Below, in pieces: positions 17,543-26,128 of a stretch of 64,000 bases of DNA. The translations under genes were made by a program, and so were the position numbers. Within the stretch, counting starts at the first letter, position 1. Each line of letters starts with the position of its first letter. Below the pieces are notes generated by a model, which made no database searches, had not been told where the DNA came from, and worked only from the letters and a program-made list of their open reading frames with translations. The DNA is from an uncultured Acetatifactor sp. (GTDB taxonomy: Bacteria > Bacillota > Clostridia > Lachnospirales > Lachnospiraceae), in NCBI GenBank assembly GCA_910587555.1, contig CAJULV010000002.1:108689-172688 (forward strand). Reading direction: 5' to 3'.

Positions 17543-17666
17543 ATCGCTCCTTCCTGCTCTGCCCCGGCAGCGTCAGCTTTATATGCCTGCTCTTCCGCGC
17601 CGGGAGACGTACCGATATTCGCCAGGGTAAACCTCCCTCCTCCTATGGCCGGGAGCATAACACGCC

Positions 17667-19493
17667 TCATTCACCGCCCCGCAGCTCGTAGAGTGCCAGT
17701 TCGTCGTCGCCGTACACCAGGCCGTATCCCCGCTCCTCGCACAGCAAAGCAATCTCGCCGTAAGCAGGAACCGCCATGTATCGGCTTTTCAGCGTATCGA
17801 TATTCGGCACCACAAAATCCCGCATGCAGCAGCTGATCCCGAATCCCTTCGGCAGCCCGTAAAGCAGCTGGTACGAGGTCCGAACCTCCTGGCCTCCCAC
17901 CATGTCGCTGAACACCCAGATTACCACATTATCATAATTGGGCACATCTTCCCTGTTCAGAACAAGCCGCTCCGCCATCGCTTCCGTCCACGCCTCCAGG
18001 GAAGCCGCACGTTCCTCCTGCCTGAAGGGAATCTCGTAGTCAAACGGAGAAAGGGGCACATAGAAGTAAAAATAGGCAAAAGTCACTCCCACAAGCACGG
18101 CTTTTTTGTAAAATTTCGTATCCATCAACGCGATAACGAACATAGCCGCGGCCATGAATGTCAGCAGATGCCTGCTGCCCTCCGTCAGCTTGTACATGAG
18201 CAGTATTGCAAAGAACATCGCCAAAAAGCAAAATGCCAGATGGGCCTCGATAACCAGCTTTTCCCACACCCGGCGGGCCTGCACAGCCGCATTCTGCGCG
18301 GTTTTCCCTACAACCGGCACCTCAGCAGCGGTTCCCTTCCCTTTGGATACCTCCGCAGCGGCTCCTTTCCCTTCCGACACCTCCGCAACGGCTCCTTTCC
18401 CTTCCGGCACCTCCGCTACGGCTTCTTTCCCTTCCGACACCTCCGCAACGGCTCCTTTCCCTTCCGGCACCTCTGCTGCGGTTCCTTCTTCCGTTTCCGC
18501 CTTCAGCCTGCGAAACAGTATCAGATCCCTGAAGCACTGCACTGCCAGTACTGCCATACAGACCAGATAGCCCGCAAAATGCGCACCGGAAGCCAGGCCG
18601 TCACTGAAGCCCTCCCGGATAACCCTCACCATCGTCCGCCCTGCATAATAGGCCTTCCGCAGCGTAAACCAGACGCCCCCAAACAGCCCTTCTTCAAAAA
18701 AGGCGGTAATCCAGTCCGTGTAAAACAAAGGCGTAAAATACGCCGCCCCAAGGGAATGGTTAATGTACACATAGATTCCCAGCACCGCGGCCAGCACCGC
18801 CGTTCCGGCAGCCCCATTGCGCCATTTTGCCGCCCGGCTTTTTCCCCTGCGGACCCACAAAAAAATGGGAAGCAGCATGAAAAGTACCAGATACGGCCGC
18901 ATCAGCGCCATCAGGCCCGAAACCAGAAATAATATTACTAATTTGTAGTCTTTTTCGCGACGCAGATAATTAACTGCCAGAGAATAAAAAAAGATTAAAA
19001 TGACAAAGCAGATTACCTCCGCCATTGCCGAAAGCATATATCGGATAAATGGTTTATACAGGCAGAACAGAAGGGCCAGCACTCCCACCTGCTTCCAGGT
19101 CGGCCTGACCAGCCATACAAAAAGGAAGCAGCACAGGCACACCAGAAAAATATTGCAGTAAATCGGAGACATCAGATTCCAGCCAAACACCAGTCCCCAG
19201 ATAAGCCAGGGAAACACCAGCACCGGACTCCATGCCGCAAAAGAAAGCTTCAACGCACGGCTCTCGTTGAAGCCGAAATACCCTTGGGGATACCCAAAGT
19301 CCAGAATACTCTCCACCTGTTTGAAATAGAACAATTCATCATTCCACTCGGAAGAAGGGATATAGGTCTCTCCCAGCCTGCCTCCCTCCGCAGCGCAGTA
19401 CACTATGCAGCACAGCAGCGGAAGCAGCCCCAGAAGCAGCGATTTCGCCAGTGTGACATACCGTTTTTTCCACCAGTTTAAAACTCTGTCCAT
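17667..19493 (-). CDS. GT-C-like membrane protein with an internal 10-residue repeat block
   Basis: About 608 residues. The start at 19493 lies directly after the stop of the GT2 gene upstream (TAA-G-ATG) and has GAGGA eight bases before it. About ten to eleven membrane helices flank a long early loop with SSEWNDELFYFKQVESILDF, typical of lipid-phosphosugar-dependent glycosyltransferases. Residues about 335-394 hold six units of a 10-residue repeat (pattern EVPEGKGAVA) between two helices, which would form a charged, flexible cytoplasmic or surface loop. The last 120 residues form a soluble domain (RLVLNREDVPNYDNVVIWVF). Probably adds a sugar delivered by the neighbouring GtrB-like GT2. Confidence 0.7.
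   Translation of the reverse strand: MDRVLNWWKKRYVTLAKSLLLGLLPLLCCIVYCAAEGGRLGETYIPSSEWNDELFYFKQVESILDFGYPQGYFGFNESRALKLSFAAWSPVLVFPWLIWGLVFGWNLMSPIYCNIFLVCLCCFLFVWLVRPTWKQVGVLALLFCLYKPFIRYMLSAMAEVICFVILIFFYSLAVNYLRREKDYKLVILFLVSGLMALMRPYLVLFMLLPIFLWVRRGKSRAAKWRNGAAGTAVLAAVLGIYVYINHSLGAAYFTPLFYTDWITAFFEEGLFGGVWFTLRKAYYAGRTMVRVIREGFSDGLASGAHFAGYLVCMAVLAVQCFRDLILFRRLKAETEEGTAAEVPEGKGAVAEVSEGKEAVAEVPEGKGAVAEVSEGKGAAAEVSKGKGTAAEVPVVGKTAQNAAVQARRVWEKLVIEAHLAFCFLAMFFAILLMYKLTEGSRHLLTFMAAAMFVIALMDTKFYKKAVLVGVTFAYFYFYVPLSPFDYEIPFRQEERAASLEAWTEAMAERLVLNREDVPNYDNVVIWVFSDMVGGQEVRTSYQLLYGLPKGFGISCCMRDFVVPNIDTLKSRYMAVPAYGEIALLCEERGYGLVYGDDELALYELRGGE
18311..18490. repeat. 30-bp tandem repeat inside the membrane protein gene
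   Basis: Six imperfect 30-bp units, exactly in register (for example CTCCGCAACG at 18381 and 18441, CTCCGCTACG at 18411). The period is a multiple of three, so unit gain or loss would keep the frame and only alter loop length. Confidence 0.9.
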
Positions 19494-19494
19494 C

Positions 19495-20460
19495 TTATAT
19501 ATCCTCATTCCTCCGCCCGCAGGCATCTATATTCAGCTTTTCCCGAATTACATACTGGGGCGAGTTGTTCAGGCTGATATAGATACGGCCGATATACTCC
19601 CCGATCAGTCCCAGCATCAGCATGATCATTCCCCCGAAAAACACCAGAGCCGACATCAGGGAACTGAAGCCCATGGGTACATCCGGATTCATCAGGCGCT
19701 TAATAATGGTATAAATGCCATACAGAAAGCCCGCACCTGCGCTTACCGACCCAAGGGCCGTGGCAATTCTCAAGGGCTTCACCGAGAACGCCGTAAAACC
19801 GTTGAACCACAGTCCCACCAGCTTCTTGAGCGTATAGCCCGAAACCCCGACCTCCCGTTCCCTGTGATTCACGGACACATTGGCAATATGCTTCGTGGCG
19901 CGCAGAACCAGCCCGATTACATAGGGATAGGAATTCTCATAGCGCACCATATCCTCCACCACAAACCGCTTTACCGCAAAATAGCTGGAAATATACAGGT
20001 CCGCCGGTTTTTCCAGCATAATACGCGTCATATGCTCGTTCACACTGCTTCCCAGGTTGCGGAATTTTGAATGCTGCTTGTGGTCGTACCTTGCATACAC
20101 GGCGTCATAGCCTTCCTCCAGGCAGGCAATCAGCTTATCCGCCTCGTCCGCCGGCGTCTGCCCGTCGTCATCCAGGCACACCACATAATCCCCGTCCGAG
20201 TACCGCAGCCCCGCCATCAGCGCCGAATGCTGCCCAAAATTTCTGGCAAAGTCAATTCCGATTATATTTTCGTTTTCCCGGCACAGTTTCCGGATTACGT
20301 CGAATGTACGGTCCGGCGAGCAGTCGTTTACCAGCAGGATATCATACCGGTACCGCTCCATCTTCTTCATTGTATCCGCTATCTCCTCCACAACCCCCGG
20401 AAGGGTGTGTTCCGAGCGATAGCAGGGAATTACAAAACTGATTTTCTTCCTTTGTTCCAT
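19495..20460 (-). CDS. GtrB/DPM-like GT2 glycosyltransferase with C-terminal membrane helices
   Basis: A 321-residue protein. The GT2 domain begins ISFVIPCYRSEHTLPGVV and holds the nucleotide-sugar Asp residues in LLVNDCSPD and the DDDGQ motif near residue 99 (VVCLDDDGQTPADEADK). Two hydrophobic helices span about 230-295. This is the pattern of polyprenyl-phosphate sugar synthases that make the lipid-linked donor used by GT-C enzymes. It is followed immediately by the GT-C-like gene, fitting a donor-plus-transferase pair as in GtrB/GtrC glucosylation systems. Confidence 0.88.
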   Translation of the reverse strand: MEQRKKISFVIPCYRSEHTLPGVVEEIADTMKKMERYRYDILLVNDCSPDRTFDVIRKLCRENENIIGIDFARNFGQHSALMAGLRYSDGDYVVCLDDDGQTPADEADKLIACLEEGYDAVYARYDHKQHSKFRNLGSSVNEHMTRIMLEKPADLYISSYFAVKRFVVEDMVRYENSYPYVIGLVLRATKHIANVSVNHREREVGVSGYTLKKLVGLWFNGFTAFSVKPLRIATALGSVSAGAGFLYGIYTIIKRLMNPDVPMGFSSLMSALVFFGGMIMLMLGLIGEYIGRIYISLNNSPQYVIREKLNIDACGRRNEDI

Positions 20461-20467
20461 AAGCCTC

Positions 20468-21013
20468 TCACTCTCCCGCCGCTCTCCAGTCAGTCTGAAG
20501 GATTGCCATCCAGATAATATCCCGGTACGTTCCGTCTATCCGCACGTCATCCCTCAAAAGCGCTTCCTTTCGAAACCCCGCCTTCTCATAGCTGCGGACG
20601 GCCTGCACATTGTCGGCAAGTGCCCGCAGGTAAATCCTGTGCAGCCCCTCCTCCTCAAAGCAGTAACGGAGCATCAGTCCCGCAGCGGCAGTCCCCGTCC
20701 CCCTGCCCCTGGCAGCAGCCTCCCCTATGAAAATACCGTACTCTGCCTTATTATGTGTCCTGTCAATATCCCGAATATAGACGCTTCCCAGCGGAGTTCC
20801 CTCCCCGGACTCACAGATCATCATCTGCACCGCCCTGCCGGTGTCTATCATCGTCCTGATCCAGTTCTCATGCCCTTCCCTGGTAAAAGGCGCCTGATAG
20901 ATAAAATTCTTCCGGACGCTGTCGCTGTTTCTCCATTTAATAATCAGATCCGTGTCCTCCGGTGACATACGGCGCAGATAAATACCCGCTTCACCATCCA
21001 CATATTGCTTCAT
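20468..21013 (-). CDS. GNAT N-acetyltransferase, PseH-like
   Basis: A 181-residue protein with start at 21013 after AGGGG. The GNAT fold shows IKWRNSDSVRKNFIYQAPFT near residue 27, the acetyl-CoA loop ARGRGTGTAAAGLML near residue 105 and the C-terminal ALADNVQAVRSYEKAGF block. It could be a RimJ/RimL-type enzyme. With pseC 1.2 kb away and pseB in the same locus, N-acetylation of the UDP-4-amino sugar made by PseB/PseC (the PseH step) is the likeliest task. This is inferred from context and the WRN motif. Confidence 0.72.
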   Translation of the reverse strand: MKQYVDGEAGIYLRRMSPEDTDLIIKWRNSDSVRKNFIYQAPFTREGHENWIRTMIDTGRAVQMMICESGEGTPLGSVYIRDIDRTHNKAEYGIFIGEAAARGRGTGTAAAGLMLRYCFEEEGLHRIYLRALADNVQAVRSYEKAGFRKEALLRDDVRIDGTYRDIIWMAILQTDWRAAGE

Positions 21014-21079
21014 CCTTACACCCCTGATGCGCTTCGGCGCACATAACAATCCATATTTGTTCTTTGACCGCAGGCGGAA

Positions 21080-22039
21080 CTATATCTCCGTCCCTTCCGG
21101 CCCGTTCAGCTTCTCCCGCTTCTCCGCACTAACGGCAGTCAGGCGGTGTTCGAAATCACGTTTATCTTTAGCCGCCAGGACCTCCAGTATCATTCCCGCA
21201 AAAAAGGACTGAATCCCCGCCAGTACCATAAAACCGCATACAATCAGCGTCGGAAATCTGGGCACAAGCCCTGTCCGCAGGTATTCGCCGAAAATGGGGA
21301 TCATAAACAGCAGTGCCGCAGCCACCAGAAACAGGCAAAAAGCCCCGAAAAACCGCAGCGGCCTGTAATTCCGGTACAGCTGCATCATCTTGCCGATTAC
21401 GCGCATGCCGTCACTGTAGGTATTCAGCTTGGAAACGCTGCCCTCAGGCCTGTCCCGGTATTCCACCACCACGTTTTCCACCTGCATGCTGTAATTCACC
21501 GCATGGATGGTCATCTCCGTCTCTATCTCAAATCCCTTGGAAAACACGGGAAAGGTTTTCACGAATTCATAGCTGAACGCCCTGTACCCTGTCATAATAT
21601 CCTTGATATCCGTATGGAACAGCCCATTGATTCCCACACGCATCAGGCTATTGCCGAAATTATGGAAGGGACGCTTATTTTCCGTAAAATACGTGGAGGA
21701 AAGCCGGTCGCCTACAACCATGTCTGCATTGTGTTCCAGCACCAGCGCCGCCATTTTTCCTGCGCAGTCCGGCGGATAAGTGTCGTCGCCGTCTGTCATC
21801 AGGTAACATTCCGCGTCAATCTCCCGGAACATACGGCGTATCACATTGCCCTTGCCCTGCCTGTACTCATGGCGGACGACAGCGCCCTGCTGCCTGGCAA
21901 TCTCCGCCGTGTCGTCCGTGGAATTATTGTCATAGACATAAACCCTGGCCTCCGGCAGAGCCGCCTTCACCTCCCGTACCACCTTGCCGATGGTCTGTGC
22001 TTCGTTGTAACAGGGAATCAATACCGCTATTTTATCCAT
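21080..22039 (-). CDS. GT2 glycosyltransferase (DPM-like) with C-terminal membrane helices
   Basis: A 319-residue protein. The GT2 domain opens with MDKIAVLIPCYNEAQTIGKV, and the conserved acidic residues are in VYDNNSTDDT and the LMTDGDDTYP motif near residue 100. Two hydrophobic helices at about 225-285 follow. The layout suggests synthesis of a polyprenyl-phosphate-linked sugar. It is the second such enzyme in this cluster; the other lies at 19495-20460. The gap to pseC (182 bp, 22040-22221) contains nothing I can identify. Confidence 0.87.
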   Translation of the reverse strand: MDKIAVLIPCYNEAQTIGKVVREVKAALPEARVYVYDNNSTDDTAEIARQQGAVVRHEYRQGKGNVIRRMFREIDAECYLMTDGDDTYPPDCAGKMAALVLEHNADMVVGDRLSSTYFTENKRPFHNFGNSLMRVGINGLFHTDIKDIMTGYRAFSYEFVKTFPVFSKGFEIETEMTIHAVNYSMQVENVVVEYRDRPEGSVSKLNTYSDGMRVIGKMMQLYRNYRPLRFFGAFCLFLVAAALLFMIPIFGEYLRTGLVPRFPTLIVCGFMVLAGIQSFFAGMILEVLAAKDKRDFEHRLTAVSAEKREKLNGPEGTEI

Positions 22040-22221
22040 CTGTCCGCTGTCCTTTCCAAAATCACGGCTCGAACGCTTTGTCGTAAATCATCCCAACCGG
22101 CTTTCCCTTTCGTGCATCCATACCGGGCCTCTTTTCTCCTGCGATACCGGAAGCCATTCATGGCGGCTGCCCCGGCAGCGCCGGAATGCCCCGCAGGCAA
22201 AACAGTCGTTTTGGCATAAAC

Positions 22222-23415
22222 TCACTTTCGATAATACGTCAAAATCTTCTTCACCGCATGGATAACGTCTTCCACATCCTCGTCCGCAAGCTGATAGTAC
22301 AGCGGAAGGGACATCGCCTCCCTGTAGTATGCCTCGGCATTGGGACACAGCCCTTTCCCATATCCCAGCTTTTCATAATAAGAATGCCAATATACCGGCA
22401 GATAATGCACCTGTGAACGGATGTTCTCCTCCCAGAGCGCATCAAAAAACTGTCTCCTGTCGCAGCTAAGCCTGTCCGGATTCAGCCGCAGGATATACAG
22501 GTGCCTCACGGTATCGGAATCCGGAATCTCCTTCTGTACCTTCAGTTCCGGCATACCGGAAAAGGCCCTGTCGTATTTCTCCACAATTTCCTTCCTTCGC
22601 CGTGCAAATGCAGGCAGCTTCTTCAGCTGGCTGATCAGCAGCGCCGCCTGAATATCCGTCATACGGTAGTTAAAGCCCAGCTCCACCTGTTCATTATACC
22701 AGCGCGCCTCCGTGGGATGCGCCATCTCCTGCCGGTTGCGGGTAATCCCATGGGCACGCAGCCGCAGCAGGCGATGATATTTCCCGCTGTCGTTGGTGGT
22801 GACGGCCCCGCCTTCGCCTGCAGTAACCGTTTTTACCGGATGAAAACTGAAACAGGTCATATCCGCCATGCTGCCCACCGGCGCCCCCCGATACCGGGTG
22901 CCAACGGCATGTGCCGCATCCTCTATCAGCACCAGCCCATGTTTCTCACAGATACCCCTAATGGCGTCCTGTTCAATGGACTGGCCCGTGAAATCTACCG
23001 CCACAATCCCCTTTGTACGGGGCGTAACCAGCTTTTCCACAGATTCAGGGTCTATATTGTAAGTCTCCGGATTGATATCCGCGAAAACCGGTTTCGCACC
23101 GCAGTACAAAATACAGTTGGCCGAAGCCGCAAACGTAATTGGGCTGACGATAACCTCGTCTCCCTCCTGAAAGCCCGCCGCCAGCGCCGCAATGTGGAGT
23201 GCCGCCGTTCCGTTGCTCACCGCCACCGCATACTTTGCCCCTGTCACCTCGCAGAGTTTACGCTCCAATTCGGCAATCCTTGGCCCGCAGGTCAGCTCCG
23301 GGCTGATCAGCGCCTCCGTCACCGCCTCGATATCATCCCTGTCAATATACTGTTTTCCGTAACCGATTGGCGTCGTCCTCACCGGCGTGCCGCCGAATAT
23401 AGCCAGTTGTTCCAT
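22222..23415 (-). CDS. pseC: UDP-4-keto-sugar aminotransferase (PseC-like, DegT family)
   Basis: A 397-residue PLP enzyme preceded by GAGAGGACG. Key elements are SNGTAALHIAALAAG near residue 68, SPITFAASANCILYCGAKPV near 90, IEDAAHAVGTRYRG near 165 and the PLP Lys in FSFHPVKTVTAGEGGAVTT near 190. The VDFTGQSIE and SPITF segments favour PseC over other DegT members. PseC transfers an amino group to C4 of UDP-2-acetamido-4-keto-2,6-dideoxy-L-arabino-hexose made by PseB. It sits between manC and a GT2 gene. The 125-bp gap to manC is featureless. Confidence 0.85.
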   Translation of the reverse strand: MEQLAIFGGTPVRTTPIGYGKQYIDRDDIEAVTEALISPELTCGPRIAELERKLCEVTGAKYAVAVSNGTAALHIAALAAGFQEGDEVIVSPITFAASANCILYCGAKPVFADINPETYNIDPESVEKLVTPRTKGIVAVDFTGQSIEQDAIRGICEKHGLVLIEDAAHAVGTRYRGAPVGSMADMTCFSFHPVKTVTAGEGGAVTTNDSGKYHRLLRLRAHGITRNRQEMAHPTEARWYNEQVELGFNYRMTDIQAALLISQLKKLPAFARRRKEIVEKYDRAFSGMPELKVQKEIPDSDTVRHLYILRLNPDRLSCDRRQFFDALWEENIRSQVHYLPVYWHSYYEKLGYGKGLCPNAEAYYREAMSLPLYYQLADEDVEDVIHAVKKILTYYRK

Positions 23416-23540
23416 TTTCGTCCTCTCCCGCTATTCCTCTCTGCCCTTTTGTACATGCCCTCCGCTTCCGTCGGCATCGATTGTATGACCCTGTCACCGC
23501 AATCCGGGGGACCCGTTTCCCGCCCCATATATTTCCCTGC

Positions 23541-24851
23541 TTACAGCGGATATTTATGCTTGTCTTCCACCGTGATATTCTCTCCCAGCTGGACTTCGAT
23601 TATCTTCAGCTCCGTGTCTGCGGATACCATATGCCTGCAGCCCGCCGGCATGGAGATGACGTCCCCGGGCACAACGGCCTGCTCTGCCCCGTCGATAACA
23701 GCCCTCCCCCTGCCGCTCATGACAGTCCATATCTCGTCCCTGTGGTCATGGCTGTGGTAATACAGTTTATGGCCCGGCAGAAGCACGATTTTGATAGTCA
23801 GGCTGTCTTCCTGGACATCCAGCACCGTAAAGCTTCCCCAGGACTTCTCCGCGTACATGACCTGCTGTTCCATCTGCTCCACAAAGGGCTTGATATAGCT
23901 GCTCTGCTCCTTGTCCGTAACCAGAATGCCGTCACTGCTGGCGGCAACCACCATATTCCGGCAGCCCATGCAGAGAATGGGAATGTTCAGCTCGTTTACC
24001 ACATTGGTGTTTTCACAGGTTTCATTCAGGATCACCCGCCCCAGCGACGGTTCCTCCATGGCTTCCGCAAACGTATTCCAGGTTCCCAGGTCCTTCCAGC
24101 CGCCGTTGTAGCGAAGCACCTGAATTTCCTTTTCCCGCTCTGCCACCGCGTAGTCGAAGCTGATTTTCTCCAGGTCCGCATAGCGTGCATACAGGTCCCG
24201 GTAATCCGTAAACGAAATCAGTTCATGCGCCCTCTGCAGGAGATAGCCCAGGCGAAAGGCAAATACACCGCCGTTCCACAGGGCGCCTTCCGCGATATAC
24301 TTCTCCGCGGCGGCTGCGTCAGGCTTTTCCTTAAAGGTGTTCACCCGGCTCACCCTGTCTTCGGATACCGGGATGATGTAACCGTATTTTTCACTGGGAT
24401 AAGTCGGTTCAATCCCCAGCAAAGACAAATCAGCGTTTCCTTCTTCAGCCATCCGGCCCAGTTCCTTCAGCGCCTCAAAATAGCTGTCTTCCACATAAGG
24501 GTCCACGGGGCATATTACTACCGCACTGTCTTCTGCCACACCCTGCTCGTCATGCAGGTAAGCGGCAGCGAGGCATATGGCAGGAAACGTATCGCGGCGG
24601 CAGGGTTCCACGCAGATATTCACCCTGTCACCCAGCTGGTTAATGATGGAACTTACCTGCTTTTTGCTTGTGGCAACGGTAACGGATGCCTCCGGGTCAG
24701 CCGAGATAATCTGCCTGTATACCCGGGTCAGCATGGATTCCGGTTTGCCGCCTTCATTTTGAAATATTTTGATAAACTGCTTGGAACGGACGCCGTTGGA
24801 CAGGGGCCAGAGCCGCTGCCCGCTTCCTCCGGACAGTAATATAATATTCAT
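23541..24851 (-). CDS. manC: Mannose-1-phosphate guanylyltransferase with C-terminal cupin
   Basis: A 436-residue protein. The N-terminal nucleotidyltransferase has the MNIILLSGGSGQRLWPLSNG signature and FKEKPDAAAAEKYIAEGALW. The C-terminal 110 residues form a type II mannose-6-phosphate isomerase-like cupin (YYHSHDHRDEIWTVMSGRG). Makes GDP-mannose from mannose-1-phosphate and GTP; the cupin may interconvert fructose-6-P and mannose-6-P. GDP-mannose feeds the gmd enzyme encoded two genes away. Slightly short for the bifunctional family (about 460-480). Confidence 0.9.
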   Translation of the reverse strand: MNIILLSGGSGQRLWPLSNGVRSKQFIKIFQNEGGKPESMLTRVYRQIISADPEASVTVATSKKQVSSIINQLGDRVNICVEPCRRDTFPAICLAAAYLHDEQGVAEDSAVVICPVDPYVEDSYFEALKELGRMAEEGNADLSLLGIEPTYPSEKYGYIIPVSEDRVSRVNTFKEKPDAAAAEKYIAEGALWNGGVFAFRLGYLLQRAHELISFTDYRDLYARYADLEKISFDYAVAEREKEIQVLRYNGGWKDLGTWNTFAEAMEEPSLGRVILNETCENTNVVNELNIPILCMGCRNMVVAASSDGILVTDKEQSSYIKPFVEQMEQQVMYAEKSWGSFTVLDVQEDSLTIKIVLLPGHKLYYHSHDHRDEIWTVMSGRGRAVIDGAEQAVVPGDVISMPAGCRHMVSADTELKIIEVQLGENITVEDKHKYPL

Positions 24852-24890
24852 GGTTGCGCTTTCCTTTTTCCGTCGGTTCTGTCATTTTGT

Positions 24891-25988
24891 TTACAGTTCC
24901 CGTGCGCACAGTTCCAGCGCGGAAGCGATCACCTTGTCCATATCGTAATACCGATAGCTTCCAAGCCTTCCGCCGAATATGACTCGCTTCTCGCCCTCCG
25001 CCTTCGCCTTATATTCCTCGTAAAGCCCGTCATTCTTCTCATTGTTCACAGGATAATAGGGTTCGTCCCCCTTCTTCCACTCGCTGGAGTACTCCCGGGA
25101 AATAATGGTGACGGGTTGTTTTCCGAATTCAAAATGCTTGTGCTCAATAATCCTGGTATAGGGAACTTCTCTCTCCGTATAGTTTACCACGGCATTGCCC
25201 TGATAATTCTCCTGTTCCAGTTCTTCCGTCTCAAAACGCACGGAACGGTATTCCAGCACACCCAGGCAGTAATCGTAAAACTGGTCAATCATACCCGTAT
25301 AAACCACTTTCTCCGCCAGGGCGTCCAGCTCGGCCCTGTGCGCCAGATAGTCCGTGTTCAGGCGGACCTCCGTACCCTCCAGCAGCTTTTCCACAATCCG
25401 CGTATAGCCGCCTATGGGGATTCCCTGATACCTGTCATTAAAATAGTTGTTGTCATAGGTAAAGCGCAGGGGCAGGCGTCTGATAATGAAGGAAGGCAGC
25501 TCCCTGCAGTCCCGTCCCCACTGCTTCTCCGTATACCCTTTGATCAGCTTCTCATACACATCGCGCCCTACCAGGGAAAGCGCCTGCTCCTCCAGGTTCC
25601 GCGGCTGGGTGATATGCAAATCCGCAATTTGGTCCGCGATGATCTTCTGCGCTTCCTCCGGCGTGGCGATTCCCCACATTTTGCTGAATGTATTCATATT
25701 AAATGGAAGGTTATACAGTTCATCCTTATAGCGGGCGATGGGCGAATTGATATATTGGTTGAATTCCGCGAACCGGTTCACATATTCCCATACCTTTTTA
25801 TCCGAGGTATGAAAAATATGAGCGCCGTATCTGTGTACCTGAATCCCGCTGATTTCTTCCGTATAGATATTCCCGGCGATATGCCCTCTCCTCTCCACAA
25901 CCAGGCACGTCCTGCCTTTTTTCACTGCCTCATGGGCAAACACCGCGCCGAACAGCCCGGCCCCTACAATCAGATAATCATATTTCAT
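24891..25988 (-). CDS. glf: UDP-galactopyranose mutase
   Basis: A 365-residue flavoenzyme. The start at 25988 has GAGGAG upstream; a longer frame to 26036 runs into tandem repeats. MKYDYLIVGAGLFGAVFAHE is the FAD-binding GxGxxG fold. VHRYGAHIFHTSDKKVW and GYTEKQWGRD are the UGM signatures, and the C-terminal IFGGRLGSYRYYDMDKV closes the active site. Converts UDP-galactopyranose to UDP-galactofuranose, so the polymer or glycan made here probably contains galactofuranose. Confidence 0.95.
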   Translation of the reverse strand: MKYDYLIVGAGLFGAVFAHEAVKKGRTCLVVERRGHIAGNIYTEEISGIQVHRYGAHIFHTSDKKVWEYVNRFAEFNQYINSPIARYKDELYNLPFNMNTFSKMWGIATPEEAQKIIADQIADLHITQPRNLEEQALSLVGRDVYEKLIKGYTEKQWGRDCRELPSFIIRRLPLRFTYDNNYFNDRYQGIPIGGYTRIVEKLLEGTEVRLNTDYLAHRAELDALAEKVVYTGMIDQFYDYCLGVLEYRSVRFETEELEQENYQGNAVVNYTEREVPYTRIIEHKHFEFGKQPVTIISREYSSEWKKGDEPYYPVNNEKNDGLYEEYKAKAEGEKRVIFGGRLGSYRYYDMDKVIASALELCAREL

Positions 25989-26021
25989 TTTCGTCTCCTC
26001 AAATCGGCTCCTGCCCCCGCC

Positions 26022-26127
26022 CTGCATTAGCGGCACGCATTATATACCAACCGGCTTTCCTGTTCTGCATTAGCGGCACGCATTATATACCGGCCGGCAT
26101 TCCTGCCCTGCATTAGCGGCGCACAGG
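26022..26127. repeat. 43-bp intergenic tandem repeat between gmd and glf
   Basis: CTGCATTAGCGGC recurs at 26022, 26065 and 26108, giving two full units and a partial one. Each full unit contains CGCATTATATACC. It fills the space between two polysaccharide genes and encodes nothing evident. Confidence 0.9.
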
Positions 26128-26128
26128 C

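Noticed and set aside
21146..24839. Plus-strand reading frames of 357, 419 and 452 codons in the sugar locus
   Set aside because: They are antisense to GT2, pseC and manC, which have clear catalytic motifs on the minus strand.
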